Source of the DNA: Comamonas aquatica NBRC 14918
Lineage (GTDB): Bacteria; Pseudomonadota; Gammaproteobacteria; Burkholderiales; Burkholderiaceae_C
Direction: 5' to 3'
DNA length: 64,000 nt
Assembly: GCF_000739875.1 (NCBI RefSeq)
Contig: NZ_BBJR01000001.1
Coordinates: 124,001-188,000, forward strand
The translations under genes were made by a program, and so were the position numbers. The notes below the pieces were generated by a model that saw nothing but the letters and a program-made list of their open reading frames with translations, did no database searches and was not told where the DNA came from. This document shows positions 38,165-48,521 of the stretch, one piece after another; position 1 is the stretch's first letter; each line of letters begins with the position of its first letter.

Positions 38165-40009
38165 TTGTTCGGATATTTTGAAAAACGGGTGCCGCCCTAT
38201 CCGGCGGAAGATCCCCAACTGCCCCCTGCGGGCTTCATCGCTTTTCTGTGGGCCTGCACGCGCGGCATGCGCGGCTGGATCGTGCTGCTGACGCTGACCA
38301 GCGCGGCCCTGTCTATCTACGAAGCCTTTCTGTTTGCCGTCATGAGCCAGGTGGTCGACTGGCTCAGTGCCACGCCCATGGGCGATTTCTGGCAGCAGCA
38401 GCGCGGCAGCCTGCTGGGCATTGCCGCCATCCTGCTGGGCAGCATCGGCCTGCTGGCACTGCACACCATGGTCATGCACCAGGTGCTGGCCATCAACTTC
38501 CCGATGCGGCTGCGCTGGGTCTTCCACCGGCTGATGCTGGGGCAGAGCATGTCCTTCTACGCCGACGAATTCGCCGGCCGCATCACCACCAAGATCATGC
38601 AGACCGCGCTGGCGGTGCGCGAGGTGGTATTCATCGTCGTCGACGTGCTGGTCGGCGTGGCCGTGTACTTCCTCAGCATCCTGCTGCTGGCCGGCAGCTT
38701 CGACGCCTGGCTGCTGCTGCCCTTCGGCCTGTGGCTGCTGAGCTATGCCGGCGCCTGCTGGTACTTCGTGCCGCGCCTGGGCCAGATCGGCAAGCAGCAG
38801 GCCGATGCGCGCTCGCTGATGACCGGCCGCGTCACCGACGCCTACACCAACATCGCCACCGTCAAGCTGTTCGCCCACACGCGCCGCGAGGCCGAGTACG
38901 CGCGCAGCGCCATGGACGACTTCAAGCAGACCGGCTATGCGCAGATGCGCCTGGTCAGCCTGTTCGAGCTGACCAACCACATCATGATCACGCTGCTGAT
39001 CCTGAGCAGCGCCAGCATGGCGCTGTGGCTTTGGGCCCAGGGCCAGACCGGTGCCGGCGTGGTCGCCGCAGTGATCGCCATGGCGCTGCGCATCGCAGGC
39101 TACTCGCACTGGGTGATGTGGCAGATGACGGGCCTGTTCGAGAACGTGGGCACCATCCAGGACGGCATCACCACCCTGACCAAGCCGCGCACCATCACCG
39201 ATGCGCCCCACGCCCAACCGCTGCGCGTCACCCGGGGCGCCATCGCCTTCGAGGACGTGCACTTTGCCTACAAGGACGGCGGCAAGCAGGTCATCGACGG
39301 GCTGAACCTGCACATCCGCCCCGGCGAGCGCATCGGCCTGATCGGCCGCTCCGGCGCCGGCAAGTCCACGCTGGTGAACCTGCTGCTGCGCTTCCACGAG
39401 GCGCAGTCGGGCCGCATCACCATCGACGGCCAGGACATCACCCAGGTCACGCAGGACAGCCTGCGCGGCGCCATCGGCATGGTGACGCAGGACACCTCGC
39501 TGCTGCACCGCTCGATGCGCGACAACATCCTCTATGGCCGCCCCGACGCCAGCGAGGCCGAGATGCGCGCCGCCGCCGAACGCGCCGAAGCGGCCGAGTT
39601 CATCGACACCCTGACCGACCGCCATGGCCGCAGCGGCTACGACGCCCAGGTGGGCGAGCGCGGCGTCAAGCTGTCCGGTGGCCAGCGCCAGCGCGTGGCG
39701 ATTGCGCGCGTGATGCTCAAGGACGCACCCATCCTGCTGCTGGACGAAGCCACCAGCGCGCTGGACAGCGAGGTCGAAGCCGCCATCCAGCACAGCCTGG
39801 ACAAGCTGATGCACGGCAAGACCGTGATTGCCATCGCGCACCGCCTGTCGACCATCGCCGCCATGGACCGCCTGATCGTCATGGACCAGGGTCGCATCGT
39901 GGAAGCCGGCACGCACCAGCAGTTGCTGCAGCTGGGCGGCATCTACGCCAAGCTGTGGACCCACCAGAGCGGCGGGTTCCTGAGCGAGCTGGCCGAAGGC
40001 GAGGTCTGA
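38165..40009 (+). CDS. ABC transporter, fused permease and ATPase (exporter type)
   Basis: The 614-residue half-transporter has six membrane segments (about residues 25-310) and one nucleotide-binding domain: Walker A GRSGAGKS at 394-401, Q-loop VTQDTSLL, signature LSGGQRQR, Walker B ILLLDEATSALD and the switch His in IAHRLST. It should act as a homodimer exporting a lipid, peptide or drug; the substrate is unknown. The best start is a TTG at 38165, eight bases after AAGGAG, giving MFGYFEKRVPPYP. An ATG at 38108 has no ribosome binding site and adds unrelated residues. Confidence 0.92.
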   Translation: MFGYFEKRVPPYPAEDPQLPPAGFIAFLWACTRGMRGWIVLLTLTSAALSIYEAFLFAVMSQVVDWLSATPMGDFWQQQRGSLLGIAAILLGSIGLLALHTMVMHQVLAINFPMRLRWVFHRLMLGQSMSFYADEFAGRITTKIMQTALAVREVVFIVVDVLVGVAVYFLSILLLAGSFDAWLLLPFGLWLLSYAGACWYFVPRLGQIGKQQADARSLMTGRVTDAYTNIATVKLFAHTRREAEYARSAMDDFKQTGYAQMRLVSLFELTNHIMITLLILSSASMALWLWAQGQTGAGVVAAVIAMALRIAGYSHWVMWQMTGLFENVGTIQDGITTLTKPRTITDAPHAQPLRVTRGAIAFEDVHFAYKDGGKQVIDGLNLHIRPGERIGLIGRSGAGKSTLVNLLLRFHEAQSGRITIDGQDITQVTQDSLRGAIGMVTQDTSLLHRSMRDNILYGRPDASEAEMRAAAERAEAAEFIDTLTDRHGRSGYDAQVGERGVKLSGGQRQRVAIARVMLKDAPILLLDEATSALDSEVEAAIQHSLDKLMHGKTVIAIAHRLSTIAAMDRLIVMDQGRIVEAGTHQQLLQLGGIYAKLWTHQSGGFLSELAEGEV

Positions 40010-40348
40010 GCCACTGCCCCGCCGCCCAGCTCAGGGCGCGGGGCGGCGCCCGCAAGGATTGCGCGCGCGCACCAGTGGTGCGACAGGGGGGCACAACGGC
40101 ATCGCCAGGCCCCCGGCCCAGGGGGCATACAGGCTCCCACCAGGCGCCCCCAGGCAGACCGTGGCGGGGCGCAGACGCAGCGGCCGCCAACCCTTGATCC
40201 AGCACAAATCCCGCACACATTCGGCCCCGCAGGGCCGATGAACGGCCGCGTGTCTAGACCCGGTCTACCTAGCATGTGAGGCCGTTTGGCGCCACCCACC
40301 AACATCAGGCTGGGGGCACCGGCCCGCACTCACCCCAAGGGACACCAC
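40010..40348. other. Intergenic region between the ABC transporter and the chemoreceptor
   Basis: This 339-bp GC-rich gap contains no ORF with coding character on either strand. A short hairpin (CGGCCCC GC GGGGCCG-like, near 40221-40236) is the only structure I noted. The chemoreceptor promoter should lie in its right half, but I could not identify it. Confidence 0.5.
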
Positions 40349-41953
40349 ATGCACGCCACCATCGAACGCCCCGCTGCCGGGGCGGCCCCCCGCACGGCGC
40401 CGCCCCCCCAGCCCGTGGTGGCGCGCAATGAAGAGTTCCTGGTGCCCGAGTCCGAGCTGCTGATGTCCACCACCGACCGCACGGGGCGCATCACGCACTG
40501 CAACGCCGCGTTCACGCATGTCAGCGGCTATGCCATGGACGAGCTGATGGGCCAGCCGCACAACATCGTGCGCCACCCCGACATGCCGCGCGAGGCCTTC
40601 AAGGACCTGTGGACCACCATCGGCCATGGCCGCGCCTGGTCGGGCGTGGTCAAGAACCTGCGCAAGGATGGCCGCTACTACTGGGTGCGCGCCTACGTCA
40701 CGCCCATCATGGAACATGGCAAGCCCGTGGGCTACATGTCGGTGCGCGTCAAGCCCACGGACAACGAGGTGCGCGCCGCCAGCGCGCTGTACGAGCGCCT
40801 GAACAACGGCACCCAGGGCAACGCCTACCTCCACGCCGGCAGCGTGCGCCACCATGGCCTGCTGAACCAGCTCGGCAAGCTGCAGCGCGCCAGTTTCACC
40901 CAGCGCCTGGCGACGCTGCTGCTGCCAATGGTGGCCGTGGCCCTGCTGTTTCCGCTGATGGGCTGGACCCAGGGCTGGCAGACCGGCCTGCAGGCCGGCG
41001 TGCTGGCCCTGCTGACGGCCTTGACACTGTACCGCCAGCATGTGCGGGTGACGCGTCCCTTCGAAGATGTGGCCTTGCTGGCGGGGGACATCGCGGGCTG
41101 CAAGCTCGACGGCGCCCTGCCGGCCTACCAGGGCCGCCACCCCATGGCCTTCTTGCTGGAGCGGCTCAAGCAGGTCCACGTCAACCTGCGCGCCGTGGTG
41201 GGCGATGCGCGGCATGAGATCGACGGCTTCACCGTGATGTCGCGCCAGCTGACCCAGGGCTCGACCAACCTGGCGCAGCGCACCGACCGCCAGGCCCAGG
41301 ACCTGCAGGAGACCGCCGCCGCCATGGAGCAGCTGTCCGCCACGGTCGCCAACGCCCAGCAGTCCACCGAAGAGGTCAAGGTCCACAGCGAGCAAAGCGC
41401 CCAGCTGGCCGTGCAGGGCGGCAAGGCCATGGAGGAAGTGGGCGCGCTGGTGCAAGGCATGGCCCAGTCGTCGCAGCAGATGGGGCACATCATCTCCACC
41501 ATCGAAAGCATTGCCTTCCAGACCAACATCCTGGCGCTGAACGCCGCCGTCGAAGCGGCGCGCGCCGGCGAACAGGGCCGCGGCTTTGCCGTGGTGGCCG
41601 GCGAGGTGCGGGCCCTGGCCCAGCACAGCGCGCAGGCGGCCGGCGAGATCCGCCAGCTGATCGCGCAGTCCAGCGAGCAGATGGACCAGAGCGCCCGCCA
41701 CATGCAACAGGCCGGCCACACCATCCACCAGGCGGTCAACTCCGTCACCCAGGTCAGCGCCCTGATCCACAGCGTGGTCACCGCCACGCGCGAGCAGACC
41801 CAGGGCATTGCCCAGGTCAACGACGCCCTGAACGACCTGGATGCCGTCACCCAGGACAACGCCCGGCTGGCCGAGGAATCGGCCCACTCCGCCCAGCACA
41901 TGGATACCAACGCCGGCATCCTGCGCCGCACGCTGGACGTATTCCGCATGTAG
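40349..41953 (+). CDS. Aer-type methyl-accepting chemotaxis protein with PAS domain
   Basis: The 534-residue receptor starts with a Pro/Ala-rich leader, then a PAS domain (about residues 30-140) with [21 protein letters not shown] and NIVRHPDMP, the pattern of FAD-binding aerotaxis PAS domains. One or two membrane segments follow (about 185-235), then a HAMP-like stretch and the signalling domain with the hairpin tip [20 protein letters not shown]. It should report redox or oxygen to CheA/CheW. It lacks a C-terminal methylesterase-docking pentapeptide. The ATG at 40349 has AAGGGA upstream. No che genes are nearby. Confidence 0.93.
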   Translation: MHATIERPAAGAAPRTAPPPQPVVARNEEFLVPESELLMSTTDRTGRITHCNAAFTHVSGYAMDELMGQPHNIVRHPDMPREAFKDLWTTIGHGRAWSGVVKNLRKDGRYYWVRAYVTPIMEHGKPVGYMSVRVKPTDNEVRAASALYERLNNGTQGNAYLHAGSVRHHGLLNQLGKLQRASFTQRLATLLLPMVAVALLFPLMGWTQGWQTGLQAGVLALLTALTLYRQHVRVTRPFEDVALLAGDIAGCKLDGALPAYQGRHPMAFLLERLKQVHVNLRAVVGDARHEIDGFTVMSRQLTQGSTNLAQRTDRQAQDLQETAAAMEQLSATVANAQQSTEEVKVHSEQSAQLAVQGGKAMEEVGALVQGMAQSSQQMGHIISTIESIAFQTNILALNAAVEAARAGEQGRGFAVVAGEVRALAQHSAQAAGEIRQLIAQSSEQMDQSARHMQQAGHTIHQAVNSVTQVSALIHSVVTATREQTQGIAQVNDALNDLDAVTQDNARLAEESAHSAQHMDTNAGILRRTLDVFRM

Positions 41954-41981
41954 GCTGGCCCACCCAGACCGCGCACCAGCC

Positions 41982-42004
41982 AGCCCCTTCGGGGGCTTTT
42001 TTTT
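41982..42004 (+). terminator. Intrinsic terminator after the chemoreceptor
   Basis: AGCCCC (41982-41987), a stable TTCG loop, GGGGCT (41992-41997), then a run of eight T. Confidence 0.92.
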
Positions 42005-42249
42005 GTTTTGGTAGCGGCCTGCGCCCGCCAGCGCTCGATATTCCACCGAAATCTGCAGCAAACGCCCTACCGGTGTGCGCTGGGCGCTCTGGTTTTTCAC
42101 ACCACCCGTGCGCCAGCGGCGTGGTCTCTGCGCTGCATCAAGCCCGGCGCAGACCCGGGCCTGGGCTGCACGGCGTTTGACCGCGTCGCTGGACAGGCAC
42201 GGCCCGTGTTTTCTATGGTGGCGATCCCCTCACCCAGCACCCAGCGCCC

Positions 42250-42504
42250 ATGAACGCCACCGCCACCCTGCCCGAATACCTGCACATCTTTGGCGAAGAC
42301 GGCCCCGTGGCCGTGGAAGTCCACGGCCCGGCGGGCCCCTTGCCACTGCCCGCGCGCCGCATCTGCGCCGAAGACATCGCCTGGCTGGTCAGCGGCGACG
42401 GCCAGCGCCTGCGCACGGCGCTGCAGTTCGACGGCCAGGAGCGCGCCGTGCTGGCCTGCGAGCTGGACCCCGTGCAGCAGTGCATCCGCCTGCGGGTGGC
42501 CTGA
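42250..42504 (+). CDS. Small hypothetical protein
   Basis: The 84-residue product (MNATATLPEYLHIFGEDGP...) is acidic, has no signal peptide or membrane segment, and contains two Cys (ICAED and LACEL). Codon use is that of the surrounding genes, with nearly all third positions G or C, which supports coding. There is no clear Shine-Dalgarno signal. It is convergent with the Bug receptor. I do not recognise a family. Confidence 0.55.
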   Translation: MNATATLPEYLHIFGEDGPVAVEVHGPAGPLPLPARRICAEDIAWLVSGDGQRLRTALQFDGQERAVLACELDPVQQCIRLRVA

Positions 42505-42521
42505 GGCCGCCCGCGCCGCGC

Positions 42522-43478
42522 TCAGTCCAGGCCGATGCCCTGGACGATGGCCTTTTCCTCGGCAAACGCCTGCTGCGCGAATGCCGCATAGGCCTGGTGG
42601 TCCCGGTAGTCGGTGCGGATGCCGTAGTTGGCCACCACCTGCTGGAAGCCGGGGTCGTTCATCGCTGCCTTGACGGCGGCATCCAGCTTGCGCACCACCT
42701 CCTGCGGCAGCCCCTTGGGCCCGGCAATGCCCAGCGGCGAAGGCACGTCAAAGCCATAGCCCGCCTCGCGGAAGGTGGGCACGTCGGCAAAGGCCTCGGG
42801 CCGGCGGTCGGCCGCGGTGGCCAGGGCGCGCACCTTGCCGGCCTGCAGCTGCGGCAGGATGCTGTTGGCAAAAATGGCCGACTGGATGTGCCCGCCGGCC
42901 AGGGCGCTGATGGCGTCCGCATCGCCCTTGAAGGGGGCGTGGTTCAGCTGGATGCCGGTCTTCTTCTCCAGCAGGGCCATGGCCACGTGGTTGGCCGTGA
43001 ACTTGCCCGGCGTGCCATAGCTCATCTGCCCTGGGTGCTGGCGCGCCCAGGCCACATAGTCCTGCAGCGTGCGGATGGGCGAGCTGGCCGGCACGGTGAG
43101 GATGAAGTCGTAGGTCATGAAGCTGGCGATGTAGGTCAGGTCGCGCACCGGGTCATAGGCCACCTTCTGGATGTAGGGCTGCCGGAAGATGCCCACGGGC
43201 GCCAGCGTCAGGCGGTAGCCATCGGGGCGGGCGGTCAGCATGTCCACCACGCCCATGGCGCCCGCCGCCCCGGCCTTGTTCTCCACCACCACGGTCTGCC
43301 CCAGGGTCTTGCCCATGCTGGCCCCCAGCGCCCGGGCAATCACATCGGTCACACCCCCCGGCCCGTAGGGCACGATCAGGGTGATGGGTTTGTTCGGAAA
43401 AGCGTCGCCCTGCGCCTGTGCCACCCCCATGCTGAGGGTGGTGGCCACCACCGCTGCCATCCAAGTCCGTCGCTGCAT
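42522..43478 (-). CDS. Bug-family tripartite tricarboxylate receptor (periplasmic binding protein)
   Basis: Bug (TctC-like) receptors capture carboxylates in the periplasm and are greatly expanded in Burkholderiales. The 318-residue protein has a signal peptide (cleavage after GVAQAQ), then the hallmarks PNKPITLIVPYGPGGVTDVIARALG, VVENKAGAAGAMGVV and GYRLTLAPVG, and a C-terminal SPLGIAGPKGLPQEVV. No tctA/tctB-like membrane genes are adjacent, so it is an orphan receptor. The ligand cannot be read from sequence. The ATG at 43478 opens the signal peptide; a start at 43517 is less likely. Confidence 0.93.
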   Translation of the reverse strand: MQRRTWMAAVVATTLSMGVAQAQGDAFPNKPITLIVPYGPGGVTDVIARALGASMGKTLGQTVVVENKAGAAGAMGVVDMLTARPDGYRLTLAPVGIFRQPYIQKVAYDPVRDLTYIASFMTYDFILTVPASSPIRTLQDYVAWARQHPGQMSYGTPGKFTANHVAMALLEKKTGIQLNHAPFKGDADAISALAGGHIQSAIFANSILPQLQAGKVRALATAADRRPEAFADVPTFREAGYGFDVPSPLGIAGPKGLPQEVVRKLDAAVKAAMNDPGFQQVVANYGIRTDYRDHQAYAAFAQQAFAEEKAIVQGIGLD

Positions 43479-43833
43479 GCCTGCCTCCTGGTCATCGTCC
43501 GTGGAACATGGGTGCAATCTACGGCCTGGCGTGCCGCCCGCCTTGCGGGTCTGCCCCAGGAAATGCCGTCCCTAGGGCAAACCACATCGTGCAGCGCAAC
43601 ACCTGGGTCCCACCGCCCGGCAGGCCCGGCCGGTGCTGGCGCGGGCCTTGGGCCCACGTGCTGCAGGACCTGCAGGAACGCCGCCGCCGCGTCCTGCAGG
43701 TGACAGGCTGGGGATGCGAATGCGCCCGTCCAATCCGCAGGCCCCTGCGGCGAAATGCGGCCCCGCACGGTGCTGCGGGGACAGGAGGTTGATAGCATCG
43801 ACCGTGATTGCCTCTTTTGGATCCCCCCTTCCC
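43479..43833. other. Intergenic region between the Bug receptor and sbcD
   Basis: This 355-bp gap between divergent genes has no supported ORF. It contains an imperfect GC-rich symmetry near 43595-43660 and a perfect 10-bp inverted repeat (43668-43701). Promoters for both flanking genes are expected here, but none is clear by eye. Confidence 0.5.
43668..43701. repeat. Perfect 10-bp inverted repeat upstream of sbcD
   Basis: ACCTGCAGGA (43668-43677) and TCCTGCAGGT (43692-43701) are exact reverse complements with a 14-bp GC-rich spacer. A further CTGCAGG lies just left at 43661. There is no T run, so it is more like an operator than a terminator. Confidence 0.45.
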
Positions 43834-45069
43834 ATGCGCCTGCTGCACACCTCGGACTGGCACCTCGGCCAGAGCTTCATGAACCACAGCCGCGAGCGCG
43901 AGCACACGGCCCTGATCGGCTGGCTGCTGGAGCAGGTGCAGGTGCAGCAGGTCGATGCCGTGCTGATCGCCGGGGACATTTTTGACACCGGCACCCCGCC
44001 CAGCTACGCCCGGGCGCTGTACTACCGCCTGATTGCCGAGCTGCACCGCCTGAACGTGGCCCTGCTGCTGCTGGGCGGCAACCACGATTCGGTCAGTGTG
44101 CTGGGCGAAAGCCTGCCCTTGCTGCAGCACCTACAGACCACCGTCATCGCCAGCACCGGCAGCGCCGCACAGCACCTGGTCACCCTGCCGCAGCGCGCCA
44201 GCGGCCAGCCCGGCTGCATCGTCTGCGCCCTGCCCTTCATCCGGCCGCGCGACGTGCTGCACAGCCAGGCCGGCCAGAGCGCGCAGGACAAGCAACGCAG
44301 CCTGCAGGCCGCCATCCAGGACACCTATGCCCAGGTCTATGCCGCAGCGCAGGCCCAACAGGCCGCCCACCTGCAGGCGCACGGCGTGCGCCTGCCCATC
44401 GTCGCCACCGGCCACCTGACCACCGTGGGGGCCAGCAGCAACGAATCGGTGCGCGAAATCTATGTGGGTGCGCTCGAAGCCTTCCCCACGACCGCCTTCC
44501 CGCCGGCCGACTACATCGCGCTGGGCCACATCCACAAGCCGCAGAAGGTGGGCGGCCTGGAACACATCCGCTACAGCGGCTCCCCGATCGCGCTGGGCTT
44601 CGACGAGGCCCGGCAGAACAAGGAGGTGCTGCTGGTCGAGCTGGGCGCGGACGGCCTGTCCTCGGTCACGCCGCTGCCCACCCCGGTGTGCCAGGCCCTG
44701 GTCTCGGCCAGCGGCAACCTGGCCAGCCTGCCCGCCACCCTGCGCGCGCTGGCCGCCCAGGGCACGGCGGAGCACCCGGCATGGCTGGAGGTCACCGTGC
44801 AGGACGACGACTACCTGCCCGATCTGGCCCCGCGCATCGAGGCCATGGTCCAGGACCTGCCGCTGGAGGTGCTGCGCGTCAAGCGGCAGCGCGGCACGGC
44901 CACGCCGGGCCTGTGGGCCGAGGACGCCGCCTCGCTGCATGAGTTGTCGCCGCGCGAAGTCTTTGCGCGCCGCCTGGCCCAGGAGACGCTGCCGGCGGAG
45001 CTGGAAGCGGCCTTGCGCGCCCGCTATGACAGCCTGCTGGCCACGCTGCACGCCGGAGGTGCGGCATGA
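43834..45069 (+). CDS. sbcD: Exonuclease SbcCD subunit D (nuclease)
   Basis: SbcD is the Mre11-type metallophosphoesterase that, with SbcC, cuts DNA hairpins and protein-blocked ends. The 411-residue protein has the metal motifs HTSDWHLG (residues 5-12), AGDIFDTG, GGNHDSV, ATGHLT and ALGHIHKPQ. The ATG at 43834 gives the canonical MRLLHTSDWHLG. The stop overlaps the sbcC start (ATGA). Confidence 0.96.
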   Translation: MRLLHTSDWHLGQSFMNHSREREHTALIGWLLEQVQVQQVDAVLIAGDIFDTGTPPSYARALYYRLIAELHRLNVALLLLGGNHDSVSVLGESLPLLQHLQTTVIASTGSAAQHLVTLPQRASGQPGCIVCALPFIRPRDVLHSQAGQSAQDKQRSLQAAIQDTYAQVYAAAQAQQAAHLQAHGVRLPIVATGHLTTVGASSNESVREIYVGALEAFPTTAFPPADYIALGHIHKPQKVGGLEHIRYSGSPIALGFDEARQNKEVLLVELGADGLSSVTPLPTPVCQALVSASGNLASLPATLRALAAQGTAEHPAWLEVTVQDDDYLPDLAPRIEAMVQDLPLEVLRVKRQRGTATPGLWAEDAASLHELSPREVFARRLAQETLPAELEAALRARYDSLLATLHAGGAA

Positions 45070-48000
45070 AGATCCTGAGCCTGCGGCTGAAGAACCTCAA
45101 CGCCCTCAAGGGCGAATGGCAGATCGACTTTCGCCAGCCCGCGTTTGCCGACAACGGCCTGTTTGCCATCACCGGCCCCACGGGCGCAGGCAAGTCCACC
45201 CTGCTGGATGCCATCTGCCTGGCGCTGTACCACGAGACCCCGCGCCTGAACGCCGTGGGCGGCCAGAGCAACGAACTGATGACCCGCCACACGGCCGACT
45301 GCCTGGCCGAGGTGGAGTTCGAGGTGCAATCCACGGTCTACCGCGCCTTCTGGAGCCAGCGCCGCGCACGCGACAAGGCCGACGGTGCGCTGCAGCCGCC
45401 CAAGGTCGAGCTGGCCCAGATCGAGGCCGCCACGGGCGCGGGCCACATCCTGACCACCCACAGCAAGGACAAGACCCGGCGCATCGCAGAGATCACCGGC
45501 CTGGACTTCGGGCGCTTCACCAAATCCATGCTGCTGGCCCAGGGCGGCTTTGCCGCCTTCCTGAACGCCAACGCCAACGACCGCGCCGAACTGCTGGAAG
45601 AGCTGACCGGCACCGAAATCTACGGCCAGCTGTCCCAGGCCGTGTTCGAGCGCGCCCGCGAGGCGCGCGAGGCCCTGGCGCGCACCCAGGCCCAGGCCGA
45701 CGGCGTGCAGCTGCTGGCGCCCGAGGCGCGCGCGGAACTGCAAGCCCGCCACCAGCAACTGCACACCGCGCTGGCCGAGACGCAGACGGCCTGGGCCACC
45801 GCCCAGGGCCAGCACGCCTGGCTGCAGCAATGCGCCAGCGCCCAGCAGGCGGTGGAGCAGGCCACCGCGGCCGAGCAGCAGGCCCTGCAGGCCCAGCGCC
45901 AGGCCCACGACGCACTGCAACGCCTGGAACAGGATGCCCCCGCACAGCGCTTGCTGCCCCTGCACCAGCACTGGCAGCGCAGCCAGGATGCGCACCGCCA
46001 GACGCAGGAGACACTGCAAAAACTGCAGCAATCACTGCTGAATCAGCAAGCGCTGCAGGCCTATTTGCACCAGCATGCGGCGCAACAGGCGCAAGCCGAG
46101 GCCAGCACCGCCCGGCAGCAGCTGCAGGCCCTGCAGGCGGCCATGGAGGAGCTGCAGCGCTACCAGCAACAGCATGCCGCCGATGCCCAGCTGGGCGAAC
46201 ACCTGGGCGGCTGGCGCGCCCAGGTGCAGCAGCGCCAGCATGCCCTGCAACAGCTGGCCGCGCAGCAGCGCAGCGCCGCGCAGCATGGCGCCGACGTGGA
46301 CCAACTGCAGCGCACGTTGGCGGCGCAAGCGGCCCAGCTGCACACCGCCGCGCAGGCGGAAACTGCCGCCAGCGACGCCCTGCAGGCCGCCACGGCGGCG
46401 CTGCACCAGTTGCTGGCCCAGCACGACAGCGCCAGCCTGGCCGAGCTGCGTGCACGCTGGCAAGCCGCGCTGCAGGCGGTCGCCCAGGCCGAACAGCGCC
46501 AGGCGTTGGCCGCCACCCGGCGCGAACACGCCCAGCACCAGGCGCAGCTGGAGACCGCCCTCGCGGCCGGCACGGCCGAGCTCGACAAACAGACGGCCGC
46601 CCTGGCCGACCTGCGCCAGCGCTACGCCGCCCAGCGCGACGTGGTGGCCGACAAGCGCCAGTTGCTGGAGCAGGAGCGCCGCATCCAAAGCCTGGAGGCA
46701 CACCGCCAGGCCCTGCAGCCCGGCCACGCCTGCCCCCTGTGCGGCGCACTGGAGCACCCGGCCGTGGCGGCCTACCAGGCGCTGGATGTCTCGGTCACGC
46801 AGACCGCGCTGAGCGCTGCCGAGGCGGCGCTGGAACAGTGCAAGGAACAGGGCGAAGCCGCCAAAGCCGCCCTGGCCGCCGCACAGCAACGCCAGTCGGG
46901 GCTGCACGACCAGCTCCAGCAACTGCACACCGCCAGCGCGCGCAGCGCCGCAGCCTGGCAGGCCCTGCCACCGCCCGAGGGCCCGACCGGCGACTGGCAG
47001 CAGCCCGGCCCGTGGGCCGAGGCACTGGCCCAGGCGCACCGCCAGGCCCACGCGGTACAGCACGCGCTGCAACAGGCCGAGGACGGCGAGCGGGCACTGC
47101 ACACCGCCACGGCCGCCCACTACCAGGCGACCCAGGCACGGCACGACGCGGCCCACCAGCACGACGGCCTGCAACAGCGCCTGCACGCAGCGCAGCAGCG
47201 TGTGCAGCAGGCACAGCAGGCCGTGCAGCAGCAGGCCGACGCACTGGCCACGCTGGAGGCGCAGTTGGAAGCCAGCCTGGCAGACCACGGCCAGCACCTG
47301 CCCGATCCGGCCGCCACCGCCGCCTGGCTGGACGCCCTGCAGCACGCCTGGCAGCGCTGGCAGGACAGCGGGCAACAACTGCAGCAACTGAGCCCGCACT
47401 GGGTGCTGCTGCAGCAGGCCTGTGCCCAGGCCGAGGCCACCGCGGCCCAGTGGCAGGCGCTCAGCGCCGCGTGCCCCATGCCCACGGCCCTGGCATCGCC
47501 AGCGCCAGACCCGGCCACGCTGCCCGCCACCCTGGCCGATTGCGCCCCGGCGATTGCCGCGCAGGCCCAGCACCTGGCCCAGCTGCAAGGCCGGATCACC
47601 CAGACCCAGAGCGCCGTGGAGGCCGAGCAGGCCGCCGTGGCCCAGGCCCACAGCGCCTGGCTGCAGGCCCTGCAGGCCAGCCCGTTTGCCGATGTGCAGG
47701 CCTTCCAGCAGGCCTGCCTGCCCGAGGCCGAACGCCTGCGCCTGCAGCAGTGGCAGCGCACGCTGGCGGACGCCGTGCAAGCGGCGGCCACCTGGCGGGC
47801 CCAAGCGCTGGCGCAGCAGGCGCAACTGCAGGCCCAGGCCCTGACGGACCAGCCGCCCGAGGCCGTGCTGAACCAGCTGGAGGCCCTGGAGCTGCAACGC
47901 CGCGCCCAGACCGAGCAGCTCGGCGCCACGCGCGCGCGCCTGGAAGACGATGACCGTTACCGCGAGAACCAGCAGGCCCTGCTGGCGCAGATCGCCACCC

Positions 48001-48521
48001 AGGCGCAGGACAGCGAGCTGTGGCAGCGCCTGAACGCGCTGATCGGTTCGGCCCAGGGCGACAAGTTCCGCAAGTTTGCGCAGGGGCTGACGCTGGACCA
48101 CCTGCTGCAGCTGGCCAACCAGCACCTGGCGCGCCTGCACGAGCGCTATGTGCTGCGGCGCAAGCCCACGGGCGAGCTGGAGCTGGACATCGTGGACCGC
48201 TGGCAGGGCGATGTGGCGCGCGACACGCGCACGCTGTCCGGCGGCGAATCGTTCCTGGTCAGCCTGTCGCTGGCCCTCGCGCTGTCGGATCTGGTGAGCC
48301 ACAAGGTCTCGATCGACTCGCTGTTCCTGGACGAAGGTTTTGGCACGCTGGATGGCGACACGCTGGAGACCGCGCTGGCGGCCTTGGACGTGCTGAATGC
48401 CCGCGGCAAGATGATCGGCATCATCAGCCACGTCGAGGCGCTCAAGGAACGCATTCCCACGCAAATCCATGTCGAGAAGGGCGGTGGCGTGGGCCATTCC
48501 CGCCTGAGCATTCGCAGCTAA
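45066..48521 (+). CDS. sbcC: Exonuclease SbcCD subunit C (Rad50-like ATPase)
   Basis: SbcC is the SMC-like ATPase that opens and closes the SbcD nuclease. The 1151-residue protein has Walker A GPTGAGKS (residues 37-44), very long Ala/Gln-rich coiled coils, a zinc hook CPLC at 556-559, the signature LSGGES at 1057-1062 and Walker B LFLDEGFGTLD. The coiled coils are unusually rich in Gln and Ala, which is compositional. The start overlaps sbcD by four bases. A copy of the dispersed 42-nt repeat begins at the stop codon. Confidence 0.96.
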   Translation: MKILSLRLKNLNALKGEWQIDFRQPAFADNGLFAITGPTGAGKSTLLDAICLALYHETPRLNAVGGQSNELMTRHTADCLAEVEFEVQSTVYRAFWSQRRARDKADGALQPPKVELAQIEAATGAGHILTTHSKDKTRRIAEITGLDFGRFTKSMLLAQGGFAAFLNANANDRAELLEELTGTEIYGQLSQAVFERAREAREALARTQAQADGVQLLAPEARAELQARHQQLHTALAETQTAWATAQGQHAWLQQCASAQQAVEQATAAEQQALQAQRQAHDALQRLEQDAPAQRLLPLHQHWQRSQDAHRQTQETLQKLQQSLLNQQALQAYLHQHAAQQAQAEASTARQQLQALQAAMEELQRYQQQHAADAQLGEHLGGWRAQVQQRQHALQQLAAQQRSAAQHGADVDQLQRTLAAQAAQLHTAAQAETAASDALQAATAALHQLLAQHDSASLAELRARWQAALQAVAQAEQRQALAATRREHAQHQAQLETALAAGTAELDKQTAALADLRQRYAAQRDVVADKRQLLEQERRIQSLEAHRQALQPGHACPLCGALEHPAVAAYQALDVSVTQTALSAAEAALEQCKEQGEAAKAALAAAQQRQSGLHDQLQQLHTASARSAAAWQALPPPEGPTGDWQQPGPWAEALAQAHRQAHAVQHALQQAEDGERALHTATAAHYQATQARHDAAHQHDGLQQRLHAAQQRVQQAQQAVQQQADALATLEAQLEASLADHGQHLPDPAATAAWLDALQHAWQRWQDSGQQLQQLSPHWVLLQQACAQAEATAAQWQALSAACPMPTALASPAPDPATLPATLADCAPAIAAQAQHLAQLQGRITQTQSAVEAEQAAVAQAHSAWLQALQASPFADVQAFQQACLPEAERLRLQQWQRTLADAVQAAATWRAQALAQQAQLQAQALTDQPPEAVLNQLEALELQRRAQTEQLGATRARLEDDDRYRENQQALLAQIATQAQDSELWQRLNALIGSAQGDKFRKFAQGLTLDHLLQLANQHLARLHERYVLRRKPTGELELDIVDRWQGDVARDTRTLSGGESFLVSLSLALALSDLVSHKVSIDSLFLDEGFGTLDGDTLETALAALDVLNARGKMIGIISHVEALKERIPTQIHVEKGGGVGHSRLSIRS

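Noticed and set aside
42075-43703. A 542-codon plus-strand frame over the Bug receptor
   Set aside because: Antisense to a clear Bug receptor and spanning a non-coding gap; His/Gly/Val-rich composition typical of shadows.
44462-47953. A 1163-codon plus-strand frame overlapping sbcD and sbcC
   Set aside because: It is an out-of-frame reading of the Ala/Gln-rich coiled-coil DNA. The product is almost only Arg, Pro, Ala and Gly, and SbcC in the other frame has all expected motifs.
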